A stretch of DNA of 24,344 nt from positions 1-24,344 of the forward strand of contig JARBUP010000022.1 of NCBI GenBank assembly GCA_029239575.1. The letters run 5' to 3'. Position 1 is the stretch's first letter; every line of letters starts with the position of its first letter. The stretch is from Bacillota bacterium (GTDB taxonomy: Bacteria; Bacillota; Clostridia; Tissierellales; Sedimentibacteraceae). Below the pieces are notes generated by a model. The model ran no database searches. It saw only the letters and a program-made list of their open reading frames with translations, and was not told the DNA's origin. This document shows positions 17,401 through 24,177 of the stretch, one piece after another. The position numbers and the translations under genes were made by a program.

Positions 17401-17732
17401 TTAGAATTGTAAGTATAAAAAACTTTTAACATTAAAGAAACTATATGTTTACAACTTCCACTGTTTTCTAAAAAAGCAGCACAATTGCAATCAAAATCAT
17501 TAACATCACCATCTTCATCTAAATTAACGGATGTATCATATGCAGATACATAATTCCCTTTTATCTTTGAAGAATAAGTACTGTCAAACGACATTTTTTC
17601 TTGATTAAAATGTTTTGTTATAGTTAAATTTCCTACATTATTATTCCTGTAATACTCTAAACCCCTATTATAGGTTTCTGTGTTTTCAGCACAGCTTTTT
17701 ATATCGTTTATATTAAAATTAATTTTTTCCAT
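14406..17732 (-). CDS. SWIM zinc-finger SNF2-family DNA translocase/helicase
   Basis: A 1108-residue Swi2/Snf2 ATPase. An N-terminal SWIM finger is seen as C82-x-C84-x9-C94-x-H96 (CNC...CKH). A long middle region (about 250-600) corresponds to the bacterial SNF2-associated region. The motor follows: Walker A DDMGLGKT with K669, DEAQ box at 770-773, LTGTPIENS, and the C-terminal RecA-like lobe with SLKAGGTGLNLTGADVV and QATDRTHRIGQ. Such proteins move along duplex DNA or remodel protein-DNA complexes (RapA/HepA-like relatives aid RNA polymerase recycling); the role of this subclass is not settled. TGGAG precedes the ATG. It converges on the nucleotidase gene, with repeat cluster 2 between the stops. 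No nuclease or methylase neighbour suggests a defence role. Confidence 0.93.
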   Translation of the reverse strand: MEKINFNINDIKSCAENTETYNRGLEYYRNNNVGNLTITKHFNQEKMSFDSTYSSKIKGNYVSAYDTSVNLDEDGDVNDFDCNCAAFLENSGSCKHIVSLMLKVFYTYNSKLIAFDDGLFKKNIKTPDYNYPLVDLISTFEDKIKESVKNEQKEGTAVLNPVIVISDKSSIGIEFTIGADGSKRNYIVKDVYDLASNIKHSNTLTYGKNLEDFKHEISNFEKSSQPLATFLMNESQIYKQVIEKTLGVYNAYNIKGRSFNIFPFSLDNFFDLFENKTLECQGYKYSYKNITFVNKNPDVEFYIDEKEDKQYYLSSNLNISYMSHSNNHTYLVVEDKFYRCSKEFVNTVLPAVNKISMQSSKAIMLSEEHMGKFCSAVLPQISKHALVKSEIKISDKFNVEPLKTSIYLDTNNKGFIYLNVLFSYGEVEVNPFRKSSKDNTIVRNLIEENRVLIAIENAGFQKSTAKYSMTDENLIYEFLTNKINDLTSLCEVNVSDDFKKINIRYPKSMSMGVKLKSNLIEVNLDKLEFDPSELEDILHAYKLRKKYFRLKDGSFLNLENEYFNTMEKLVEDLNITSEDLELGHIELPKYRSLYLDSLIKNNYWINAQKEHDFKEMIHNIKECDEAELQVPELLNPIMRNYQVAGYKWLKTLSNYTFGGILADDMGLGKTLQAISLLLSEKYTNLTENDNNSSKKPSIVICPTSLVYNWKSEIEKFSPDITTLIIAGTQEQRHELLSSINDYELIFTSYDLIKRDIELYQNYDFKYCILDEAQYIKNSTTQNAKAVKLIKSDVRFALTGTPIENSLSDLWSIFDFIMPGFLLTYKKFKDKYEIPIVKNENKDILKRLHKQIQPFILRRLKKDVLKELPDKIETISYAQMEINQRKLYTAELYKLNQEFKNEMKEKGFEKSQIKILSMLTRLRQICCDPSLCFENYKGSSAKLDLCMEIVMNSIENGHKVLIFSQFTSMLSIIERNLRNNLIKYYLLTGATKSLERLELANKFNSDNTPVFLISLKAGGTGLNLTGADVVIHFDPWWNISAQNQATDRTHRIGQENKVQVFKLIAKDTIEEKIEKLQQSKRDLADSIIKKGEIMINTLSKDEINSLFDV

Positions 17733-18015
17733 GAATGCTCCAGTAAATCTTTCCTTATTTATAGATACATATTATATTCTTATTTAAAATGTTTTTCAAA
17801 TCATTTTTGTGTGTATTTTAATATTATTGTTTTTTATTATAGCGTTATTAAACAAAAGGTATAGTCTTGCCATCAATTATATAATCATTATAAGAATACA
17901 AGTATTCCAAAAATATATATTTGAACATTTAATATAAAAATAATTTATTAGACTCCTTTGATTTTAATGATATAATAATTATATCAAATATAAAAAAGAT
18001 AAAAAAGGTGTAAAA

Positions 18016-18261
18016 ATGGAACAATTAAACCAACAAATAGACCAATATGGCTATATTACATTTAAATCAGTTTCTTATGCAATGAAATTTGAATCTGCAT
18101 TAAAAAATCAAGATGTAAAAATAAAAATAATTCCAGTTCCAAGAAGTATTAGTTCAAGCTGTGGATTTTGCGTAAAGTTTAATTTAAATATTTTTGATAA
18201 TCTTATGGAAGTGATTAATAAGAATAAGATGGAGTATGAGAAAATTTATACGAATATATAG
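18016..18261 (+). CDS. DUF3343 protein (putative Se/S carrier-like)
   Basis: An 81-residue protein of the DUF3343 family (PF11823). The defining block is VPRSISSSCGFC, with C49 conserved in the family and C52 additional here. Family members are annotated as putative selenium/sulfur carrier-like proteins from context; there is no such context in this window. AAGGTG lies seven bases before the ATG. TATAAT at 17971-17976 is a plausible -10 box with a poor -35. The gene is flanked upstream by the divergent SNF2 gene and downstream by repeat cluster 3. Confidence 0.8.
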   Translation: MEQLNQQIDQYGYITFKSVSYAMKFESALKNQDVKIKIIPVPRSISSSCGFCVKFNLNIFDNLMEVINKNKMEYEKIYTNI

Positions 18262-18270
18262 ATTAGTTAT

Positions 18271-18390
18271 TGGGGACGTTCTTAAAAAAGGACTTTCTAT
18301 TGTTTGAAGTTAATTTGACAGTTTTTGGGGACGGACCGTTTTTTCGCACAAGACCATTGCGAAAAAAGGTGCCGTCCCCGAAAATTGACG
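18271..18390. repeat. GGGGACGG repeat cluster 3 with long hairpin
   Basis: Copies: direct GGGGACG (18272-18278) and GGGGACGGACC (18327-18337); inverted GGTGCCGTCCCC (18368-18379). The main hairpin pairs GGGGACGG with CCGTCCCC (18372-18379), ACC with GGT (G18371 bulged), and TTTTTTCGCA (18339-18348) with TGCGAAAAAA (18358-18367), around the loop CAAGACCAT. It extends outward through TTTT/AAAA and a few more pairs to about 18317 and 18389. It lies between the convergent DUF3343 and ZIP genes. Confidence 0.9.
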
Positions 18391-18424
18391 TCCTCGAAAA
18401 CCGTCTGTTACTATACTGCTAATG

Positions 18425-19147
18425 TCAAATAAATTCCGAAATAAATCCCACGGTCAAAAATACTGATGAGATTTTACCCCTATGTAAAACTCTTGCTTCT
18501 GGCAACAGTTCACTTGCTGTTACATAAAGCATACTGCTTGCCGCTGCAGCTAAACAAAATGAAATGAAATAATTAGATATACCACCAAGTATTGCACCTA
18601 ATACTGCACCAAATGCAGTTGGAAGACCAGTTAATAGTGTTAAAAGTACTATTGATAAAGAAGATGCACCTGCCATTTTCATAGGAACACCTACGCTCAT
18701 CCCTTCTGGAATATTGTGAGCTGCAATTAAGATCCCTATTTTTATTCCCATATTATTAGAGTATGCATAGCTTGAGCCAACTGCAACTCCTTCTGGAAAG
18801 TTATGCAAACCTAAACTTATCATAATTATTAATCCCATTTTAATATATGTTAAATTTTTTCCTGAATATTTTTTTAACCTTTTGGTAGGTAACATTTCTT
18901 CGGCACAAAAAACCATTATCAGCCCTATAGAAAGTCCTAATGAAACTATGAAAAACCCTCCTATTTCATATGCCTGTGGTAAAAGATCAAATGATATTAT
19001 GGATAGCATTATACCTGCTGCAAAACTTAACAAACATGAAACAACTTTGTCCGAAGGATTATGAATCATAACGGACAAAATACCGCCAATGCATGTTCCT
19101 AATCCACCAATTACAAAACCTGATATAAAATATTTTAATAGCTCCAA
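18425..19147 (-). CDS. ZIP-family divalent metal transporter
   Basis: A 240-residue membrane protein with about eight helices, typical in length for GufA/ZupT-type ZIP transporters, which import Zn(II) and other divalent cations. The two metal-site motifs are present: LHNFPEGVAVG with H115 and E119, and AHNIPEGMSVG with H144 and E148. No His-rich cytoplasmic loop of note. The start is TTG, with AAGGGGG seven bases upstream; the nearest in-frame ATG would remove the first helix, so TTG is preferred. It is divergent from the sua5 operon. I do not see a clear Zur or Fur box in the shared spacer. Confidence 0.9.
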   Translation of the reverse strand: MELLKYFISGFVIGGLGTCIGGILSVMIHNPSDKVVSCLLSFAAGIMLSIISFDLLPQAYEIGGFFIVSLGLSIGLIMVFCAEEMLPTKRLKKYSGKNLTYIKMGLIIMISLGLHNFPEGVAVGSSYAYSNNMGIKIGILIAAHNIPEGMSVGVPMKMAGASSLSIVLLTLLTGLPTAFGAVLGAILGGISNYFISFCLAAAASSMLYVTASELLPEARVLHRGKISSVFLTVGFISEFI

Positions 19148-19243
19148 ATAATTGCCCCCTTAACATGTACCATTATATATGTTTATATTATATGATGGAT
19201 AATTTAGATTAAGTATTAAAAATGTTCTAAATTAAAGTAATAC

Positions 19244-19272
19244 TTGTTTATCTACAAAATGTGGTATATAAT
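19244..19272 (+). promoter_or_regulatory. Likely promoter of the sua5 operon
   Basis: TTGTTT (19244-19249) and TATAAT (19267-19272) are separated by 17 bases. They lie about 90 bases upstream of the first gene of a five-gene same-strand run. Confidence 0.5.
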
Positions 19273-19362
19273 TCATTTGAACAATTTCATATATTAATGT
19301 ATATTTAAGCAATATGTGATAACTTTAATAAACAAATTTTTTATATAACATAAGGGATAATT

Positions 19363-20421
19363 ATGGAAAATAAATTAAATACAAAAATAGTGCGTATAGA
19401 AAAAAATAATAATGCCCAAGAAATTATTAGTGAAGCTGCGAAAATTATAAATGATGGTGGTTTAGTTGTATTCCCGACTGAAACTGTTTATGGAATTGGA
19501 GCTGATGCATTAAATGATGATGCAGTGGACAAAATATTTAAAGCAAAAGGTCGCCCGCAAGATAACCCTTTAATAGTTCATATATCATCCATGGATGAAC
19601 TTAATAATTTAGTGTCAGAAATACCTGAAAAAGCAAAGAAACTTAGTGAAGCTTTTTGGCCTGGTCCCTTAACTTTAATATTAAAAAAAAGCAAAATTAT
19701 GTCTGATAAAATAACTGCAGGACTTGATACAGTTGCTGTAAGATACCCATCTAACGAAATTGCTCTTCAATTAATTAAAATTAGCGGAAAACCAATTGCA
19801 GCACCAAGTGCTAATACTTCAGGTAAGCCAAGTCCAACTGAAGCATCCCATGTAATAGAAGATTTAATGGGTAAAGTAGACATGATTATAGATGGTGGAA
19901 GTACATATATAGGTTTAGAATCAACAGTTATAGATATGACATCTGATATTCCAATGATTTTAAGACCGGGTGGAATAACTAAAGAAGATGTTGAAAGTAT
20001 TTTAGGTGAATGTGAATATGATCCAGCTATAATAAAAAGCAATGAAAAAATAATTCCTAAATCACCTGGTCAGAAATATAGACATTATTCTCCTAAAGCA
20101 GAAGTTATATTATACAAAGGATCAATTGAAAATATAGCAGAAAAAATTAACCAAGACTATGAAGAAGCATTACATCAAGGAAAGCATCCAGGTATAATGT
20201 CTACAAATCAAACTGAAAAATACTATAATTCAAAAACAACATTATGCATGGGTGATAGAACAAAGTTGTTGACTATTTCGTCTAATTTATTTTCATGTTT
20301 AAGAAAATTTGATGAAATGGGTGTGGATGTTATATTTGCTGAAGCAGTAGAAGAACAAGGTCTTGGAAAAGCAATTATGAATAGGGTTGGCAAAGCTGCC
20401 AGCAAAACTATTACAGTATGA
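19363..20421 (+). CDS. ywlC: L-threonylcarbamoyladenylate synthase (Sua5/YwlC type)
   Basis: A 352-residue enzyme that makes threonylcarbamoyl-AMP from threonine, bicarbonate and ATP, the first step of t6A37 tRNA modification. Residues about 15-205 are the YrdC/Sua5 domain: FPTETVYGIGADA, FKAKGRPQDNPLIVHI and PSANTSGKPSPT. The C-terminal Sua5 extension (about 225-352) after SPGQKYRHYSPKA makes this the long Sua5 form rather than short YrdC. AAGGGA precedes the ATG. It is the first gene of a run matching the B. subtilis ywlC-ywlE-ywlF neighbourhood. Confidence 0.95.
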   Translation: MENKLNTKIVRIEKNNNAQEIISEAAKIINDGGLVVFPTETVYGIGADALNDDAVDKIFKAKGRPQDNPLIVHISSMDELNNLVSEIPEKAKKLSEAFWPGPLTLILKKSKIMSDKITAGLDTVAVRYPSNEIALQLIKISGKPIAAPSANTSGKPSPTEASHVIEDLMGKVDMIIDGGSTYIGLESTVIDMTSDIPMILRPGGITKEDVESILGECEYDPAIIKSNEKIIPKSPGQKYRHYSPKAEVILYKGSIENIAEKINQDYEEALHQGKHPGIMSTNQTEKYYNSKTTLCMGDRTKLLTISSNLFSCLRKFDEMGVDVIFAEAVEEQGLGKAIMNRVGKAASKTITV

Positions 20422-20429
20422 GGTTTAAT

Positions 20430-20912
20430 ATGAATATATTATTTGTTTGTACAGGAAATACATGTAGAAGCAGCATGGCAGAAGGTATTTTTAAATATAT
20501 GTTAAATGAATATAATATAAAAAGTATTGCTGTTACTTCTGCAGGAATAAGTGCTTTTGAAGGAGATAAAGCAAATTATAATGCAATACAAGTTTTAAAC
20601 AGTAAAGGTATTGATATTTCAAGTCATAAGGCAAAACGAATAAATGATGAAATATTAAAAGAAGCAGATTTAATTTTGGCCATGACTTTATCTCACAAAA
20701 GGATGCTTAACAAATTTGCACCAGAAAATTCAAATAAAATATTTACATTGAGAGAATTTGCATATAAAATAAACGATGAAATTATAGGTAGCAGAAATTT
20801 GGATATTGATGACCCATATGGAATGGATTATAATGTGTATGATTTATGTAGGAAAGAAATAGAAACAGAACTTATAAAGATTATAGAAAATATAAATAAA
20901 CTAAATATTTAA
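20430..20912 (+). CDS. ywlE: Low-molecular-weight phosphatase, YwlE-like (probable protein-arginine phosphatase)
   Basis: A 160-residue enzyme of the low-molecular-weight phosphatase fold. The N-terminal P-loop CTGNTCRS holds nucleophile C7 and R13; the general acid is D128 in DDPYG. Thr11 in the loop is the residue that gives B. subtilis YwlE preference for phosphoarginine over phosphotyrosine, so I favour arginine phosphatase, reversing McsB-type marks. The usual Pro after CRS is Ser here. An ATG at 20418 overlaps the sua5 stop (ATGA), but GAGGT is spaced for the ATG at 20430, and that start gives the canonical N terminus. It is probably coupled to sua5 translation. Confidence 0.9.
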   Translation: MNILFVCTGNTCRSSMAEGIFKYMLNEYNIKSIAVTSAGISAFEGDKANYNAIQVLNSKGIDISSHKAKRINDEILKEADLILAMTLSHKRMLNKFAPENSNKIFTLREFAYKINDEIIGSRNLDIDDPYGMDYNVYDLCRKEIETELIKIIENINKLNI

Positions 20913-20925
20913 CCAAGGAGGAAAA

Positions 20926-21363
20926 ATGAAAGTAGTAATAGCATGCGATCATGGTGGTTTTGAATTAAAGGAAATAGTTAAAAAACATTTGATTGCTTCA
21001 GGACATTTTGTTAATGATATAGGTACATATAATATAGAATCTGTTGATTATCCTGATTACGGGAAAAAAGCTGCTGAAATGGTAGCTAAGGGTGAAGTTG
21101 AAAAAGGTATTGTTATTTGTGGAACTGGTATTGGTATATCATTAGCTGCAAATAAAGTAAGTGGAATAAGATGTGCTCTTTGTACAAATGAATATATGGC
21201 TAAAATGTCAAGATTACATAATGATGCAAACATGTTATCATTAGGAAACCGTGTAATAGGTACAGGAATAGCACTTGAAATAGTTGATGTATTCTTAAAC
21301 ACAGAATTTGAAGGCGGAAGACATGCAAACCGCGTAAATAAAATAATGGAAATAGAAAAATAA
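20926..21363 (+). CDS. rpiB: Ribose-5-phosphate isomerase B
   Basis: A 145-residue RpiB/LacAB-family sugar-phosphate isomerase that interconverts ribose 5-phosphate and ribulose 5-phosphate. Conserved sites are visible: D8-H9 (CDHGG), catalytic base C65 in ICGTGIG, and H98 in RLHNDANMLSLGNR. AAGGAGG lies just before the ATG, 13 bases after the preceding stop, so it belongs to the same operon. RpiB next to YwlE and Sua5 is the usual Firmicutes arrangement, which supports all three calls. Confidence 0.95.
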   Translation: MKVVIACDHGGFELKEIVKKHLIASGHFVNDIGTYNIESVDYPDYGKKAAEMVAKGEVEKGIVICGTGIGISLAANKVSGIRCALCTNEYMAKMSRLHNDANMLSLGNRVIGTGIALEIVDVFLNTEFEGGRHANRVNKIMEIEK

Positions 21364-21370
21364 AACATCT

Positions 21371-21398
21371 TGTCATCCTGAGCTATAGCGAAGGATCT
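21371..21398. repeat. TGTCATCCTGAG intergenic repeat (half copy)
   Basis: Matches the left arm of the palindrome at 9267-9294 with only the GCGATAGCG/GCTATAGCG difference, then diverges; no right arm follows. It sits eight bases after the rpiB stop, inside the operon. Confidence 0.85.
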
Positions 21399-21452
21399 AA
21401 TGATTGTTATTTTATAAACAAAAGTAAATTAAAAGATAACGAGGAATAACAA

Positions 21453-22484
21453 ATGGCTAATTATTTAATAGCATTTTTTTCAGCCTTAATAATATCATTT
21501 ATGCTGACACCACTTGCAAGAAAGCTTGCCTTTAAAGTTGGGGCTCTTGATGTGCCAAAGGATAATAGAAAAATTCATAAAAAACCAATGCCTTATTTTG
21601 GCGGATTGGCAATTTATGTTTCAATAATGTCTTGTATGATAGTATTCATGCCACATGATAGAACTAATATCTCCATAATGATTGGAGCAACAGTTATAGT
21701 TCTTGCGGGTATACTTGATGATATGTATGATATGCCAGCTAAAGTTAAATTTATTATACAAATATTAGCTGCATGTATTGCAATTTATGGTGGCGTAAAA
21801 ATACATTTCGTAACAAATCCATTAGCAGAAACAGGAATGAGTTTATTAAAAAATTTAACAGTGCCTATTACTTTATTTTGGATAGTGGGCATAACAAACA
21901 CAATTAATTTAATAGATGGATTGGATGGTCTTGCATCAGGTGTTGCCTCCATAGCTGCGGCAACTTTGCTGTTTACAGCTGCTATAAAAGGATATTATTT
22001 TATAGTATTGCAATGTGCTATAATCGTAGGAGCTTCATTAGGATTTTTACCATTTAACTTTAACCCAGCTAAAATTTTCATGGGAGATACGGGATCACTT
22101 CTTCTTGGATATATGTTGGCAGTTACATCGGTTCTTGGTACAGTAAAAAGTGTTGCAGCTATTGCGCTTATAGCTCCTATTTTTGCATTGGGAGTACCTA
22201 TATTTGATACTACATTTGCAATAGTAAGAAGAAAATTAAACAATAAACCTATAATGCAGGCTGATAAAGAACATTTACATCATCAGCTCATGAAAAAAGG
22301 ATTAAACCAAAGACAAACTGTTTTAATTATTTATTTAATAAGCATGCTTTTAGGTCTTGCGGCAGTAGTTGTATCCGATGCAGAACCAGCTACAGGATTT
22401 ATAGTTGTAGGAATAGTGTTAGTTATAGTATTTATTTTTGCTAAAAAATTAGGATTATTTAATAAGAAAGTAAATAAAAAATAA
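21453..22484 (+). CDS. tagO: UDP-GlcNAc:undecaprenyl-phosphate GlcNAc-1-phosphate transferase (TagO/WecA/MraY superfamily)
   Basis: A 343-residue polytopic enzyme with about eleven helices. It would transfer GlcNAc-1-phosphate onto undecaprenyl phosphate at the cytoplasmic face, starting teichoic acid or other wall polysaccharide synthesis. Superfamily motifs: RKIHKKPMPYFGG, D89-D90 (LDDMYD), NLIDGLDGLA (D155, D158), FMGDTGS (D212) and the HLHH box (H274-H277) typical of the TagO/WecA branch rather than MraY. GAGGA precedes the ATG. It follows rpiB after an 89-base spacer with the half repeat and leads directly to the epimerase gene, which supplies a related UDP-sugar. Confidence 0.92.
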   Translation: MANYLIAFFSALIISFMLTPLARKLAFKVGALDVPKDNRKIHKKPMPYFGGLAIYVSIMSCMIVFMPHDRTNISIMIGATVIVLAGILDDMYDMPAKVKFIIQILAACIAIYGGVKIHFVTNPLAETGMSLLKNLTVPITLFWIVGITNTINLIDGLDGLASGVASIAAATLLFTAAIKGYYFIVLQCAIIVGASLGFLPFNFNPAKIFMGDTGSLLLGYMLAVTSVLGTVKSVAAIALIAPIFALGVPIFDTTFAIVRRKLNNKPIMQADKEHLHHQLMKKGLNQRQTVLIIYLISMLLGLAAVVVSDAEPATGFIVVGIVLVIVFIFAKKLGLFNKKVNKK

Positions 22485-22519
22485 TTTAAATAAATGTTTA
22501 AATTAATGGAGGATGCAAT

Positions 22520-23641
22520 ATGAAAAAAATAAAAGTGCTTGTAATATTTGGAACGCGTCCAGAAGCAGTAAAAATGGCTCCTATTGTAAAAGCACTAAAA
22601 TCAGATGAACAGAATTTTGAATCAAAAATATGCGTTACAGCTCAACATAGAGATATGTTGGACCAAGTGCTTCGTATATTTGACATAGAACCTGATTATG
22701 ATTTGAATATTTTTCAAAGTGGTCAAACTCTGACAGGTATTACTTGTAGGGCTCTAACAGGATTAGAAACAGTTATTGAAGAGTTTAAACCCGATTTAAT
22801 ATTAGTACAAGGTGATACTACAACTGTATTTTCTGGAGCATTAGCTGCTTTTTATCACCAAGTTAAAATAGGTCATGTTGAAGCTGGATTAAGAAGTGGT
22901 AATTTACTTTCACCATTCCCAGAAGAAGCAAATAGAAAATTAACAGGAGTTTTGACTGATTTTCATTTTGCACCAACTGAAACTTCAAGAGCTAACCTTT
23001 TAAAAGAGGGATATGAAAACTCAAAAATTTACATAACAGGAAACACGTCCATAGATGCTTTAAAATGGGTTATAGATGCAGATTTTAGATTTAAAGAGGA
23101 AATACTTAACAATATTGATTTCAATAATAAAAAAGTTGTTTTACTTACTTCTCATAGAAGAGAAAATATAGGTGAACCAATGGAAAATATTTTTTCTGCT
23201 GTTAAAGAAATTGTAGATGAAAATTTAGATGTTGAAGTAATTTATCCTATGCACTTAAATCCAAAAGTAAGAGAAATAGCAACAAGGATACTTGGAAATA
23301 TGGAAAGGGTACATTTAATAGAACCACTTGATTATCTACCATTTACAAATTTAATGGCAAAATGTTATGCAGTAGTTACTGATTCTGGAGGGGTTCAAGA
23401 AGAAGCTCCTTCATTAGGAAAACCAGTTTTAGTTGTAAGAAAAGAAACTGAAAGGCCTGAAGGAATAGAGGCAGGAACTGCAAAGCTTGCAGGTGTTGAT
23501 AAACAAAATATATATAATGAGCTTAATAACTTAATAAATAATAAAGAAGAATATAAAAAAATGGCCAATGCTGTAAATCCTTATGGTGATGGTAAAGCTG
23601 CAGAATATATAGTGGATGCAATACGTAAAAATATGCTATAA
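22520..23641 (+). CDS. mnaA: UDP-N-acetylglucosamine 2-epimerase (non-hydrolysing)
   Basis: A 373-residue GT-B-fold enzyme interconverting UDP-GlcNAc and UDP-ManNAc. Recognisable motifs: FGTRPEAVKMAPIV, QGDTTT (D99), HVEAGLRSG (E121), FPEEANR (about E135), TSHRREN (H212), TDSGGVQEEA and ETERPEG near the C terminus. UDP-ManNAc feeds the ManNAc linkage unit of teichoic acids or ManNAc-containing polymers, fitting its place 35 bases behind the TagO-like gene. GGAGG precedes the ATG. I see no convincing terminator after it. Confidence 0.96.
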   Translation: MKKIKVLVIFGTRPEAVKMAPIVKALKSDEQNFESKICVTAQHRDMLDQVLRIFDIEPDYDLNIFQSGQTLTGITCRALTGLETVIEEFKPDLILVQGDTTTVFSGALAAFYHQVKIGHVEAGLRSGNLLSPFPEEANRKLTGVLTDFHFAPTETSRANLLKEGYENSKIYITGNTSIDALKWVIDADFRFKEEILNNIDFNNKKVVLLTSHRRENIGEPMENIFSAVKEIVDENLDVEVIYPMHLNPKVREIATRILGNMERVHLIEPLDYLPFTNLMAKCYAVVTDSGGVQEEAPSLGKPVLVVRKETERPEGIEAGTAKLAGVDKQNIYNELNNLINNKEEYKKMANAVNPYGDGKAAEYIVDAIRKNML

Positions 23642-23716
23642 TTATAGAAACTGTTGATATCTGTCGACTGTTTTTATAAAATATATAGATTACACGAATA
23701 ATTTGATTAAAATATA

Positions 23717-23745
23717 TTGACAAAGTATAAGATTTGTAATATACT
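23717..23745 (+). promoter_or_regulatory. Promoter of the acpP-fabK operon
   Basis: Perfect -35 TTGACA (23717-23722), a 17-base spacer and TATACT (23740-23745). One of the two best promoters in the window, in keeping with the high demand for acyl carrier protein. Confidence 0.85.
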
Positions 23746-23766
23746 TCGAATATCAAAGTATTTGAT
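23743..23766 (+). promoter_or_regulatory. Candidate FabT-like operator at the acpP start site
   Basis: ACTTCGAATATCAAAGT (23743-23759) is an imperfect 17-base dyad close to the FabT box known from streptococci (ANTTTGATTATCAAATT, from memory). It shares its right half with a second, perfect dyad ATCAAAGTATTTGAT (23752-23766), giving three half sites. The block overlaps the end of the -10 box and the expected start point. A MarR-type fatty-acid repressor is the natural candidate; no such gene is in the window. Confidence 0.55.
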
Positions 23767-23820
23767 GTGAAAATGACAATTAAAAAATAAAAATTACATT
23801 GCAAATTAATGGAGGAAATT

Positions 23821-24045
23821 ATGAATTTCGAAAAAATAGCAGATATATTAGAAGAAGAGTTAGGCGTAGAAAGAGAAAATATTAAAGCAGAAAGCAAATT
23901 AAAAGCTGATTTAGGCGCTGATTCTCTTGATTTATTTGAATTAATCTCTAAATTAGAAGATGAATTCGATATAACTGTTGAAGAAGAAGATTATGAGAAA
24001 CTTGTAACTGTACAAGACATAATGAATTATATTGAAAATAAATAA
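23821..24045 (+). CDS. acpP: Acyl carrier protein
   Basis: A 74-residue acidic, helical protein carrying the 4'-phosphopantetheine site: ADSLDLFEL with S35. It shuttles acyl intermediates in type II fatty-acid synthesis. The length is normal for AcpP. An in-frame ATG at 23809 exists, but GGAGG at 23811-23815 overlaps it and serves the ATG at 23821, giving the typical N terminus (MNFEKIADIL). It leads the fatty-acid operon, with fabK starting 132 bases downstream after a terminator-like hairpin. Confidence 0.96.
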   Translation: MNFEKIADILEEELGVERENIKAESKLKADLGADSLDLFELISKLEDEFDITVEEEDYEKLVTVQDIMNYIENK

Positions 24046-24073
24046 AAAATAAAATTTATTCATCTAGTTGAAA

Positions 24074-24092
24074 TTGTAGGTAATACCTACAA
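24074..24092. promoter_or_regulatory. 19-base palindrome between acpP and fabK
   Basis: TTGTAGGTA and TACCTACAA flank a single central A (nine perfect base pairs as DNA; eight with a three-base loop as RNA). A weaker outer pairing AGTT/AACT may extend it. It could be an operator or an RNA hairpin upstream of the terminator; the sequence does not decide. Confidence 0.5.
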
Positions 24093-24117
24093 GGTTTAAT
24101 AACTGGATCAATCATGT

Positions 24118-24154
24118 AAAAACGAGATGTATAATAGATACTTCTCGTTTTTTT
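24118..24154 (+). terminator. Terminator or attenuator between acpP and fabK
   Basis: AAAAACGAGA (24118-24127) pairs with TCTCGTTTTT (24143-24152); after one T-T mismatch the stem continues GTAT/ATAC around a five-base loop. A run of seven T residues ends at 24154. The fabK ribosome site begins only 14 bases later, so partial read-through is expected if fabK has no promoter of its own. Confidence 0.8.
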
Positions 24155-24177
24155 GAAATAAAAACTAAGGTGATTAT

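Noticed and set aside
14406..17732. SNF2 ATPase as part of a phage-defence island
   Set aside because: Neighbours are housekeeping or unrelated genes, with no nuclease, methylase or other defence partner, and the SWIM/SNF2 type is common in clostridial chromosomes.
17894..17907. GAATAC-AA-GTATTC dyad upstream of the DUF3343 gene as an operator
   Set aside because: Short, in very AT-rich DNA, and without a matching regulator or a clear promoter nearby.
23642..23716. Terminator after the epimerase gene
   Set aside because: There are short palindromes (GATATC, GTCGAC) and a T-run, but no stem long enough to call.
23523..23897. Leftward 124-codon frame across the mnaA-acpP spacer
   Set aside because: Antisense to the end of mnaA and start of acpP and across a strong promoter; its translation is low-complexity Ile/Tyr/Leu.
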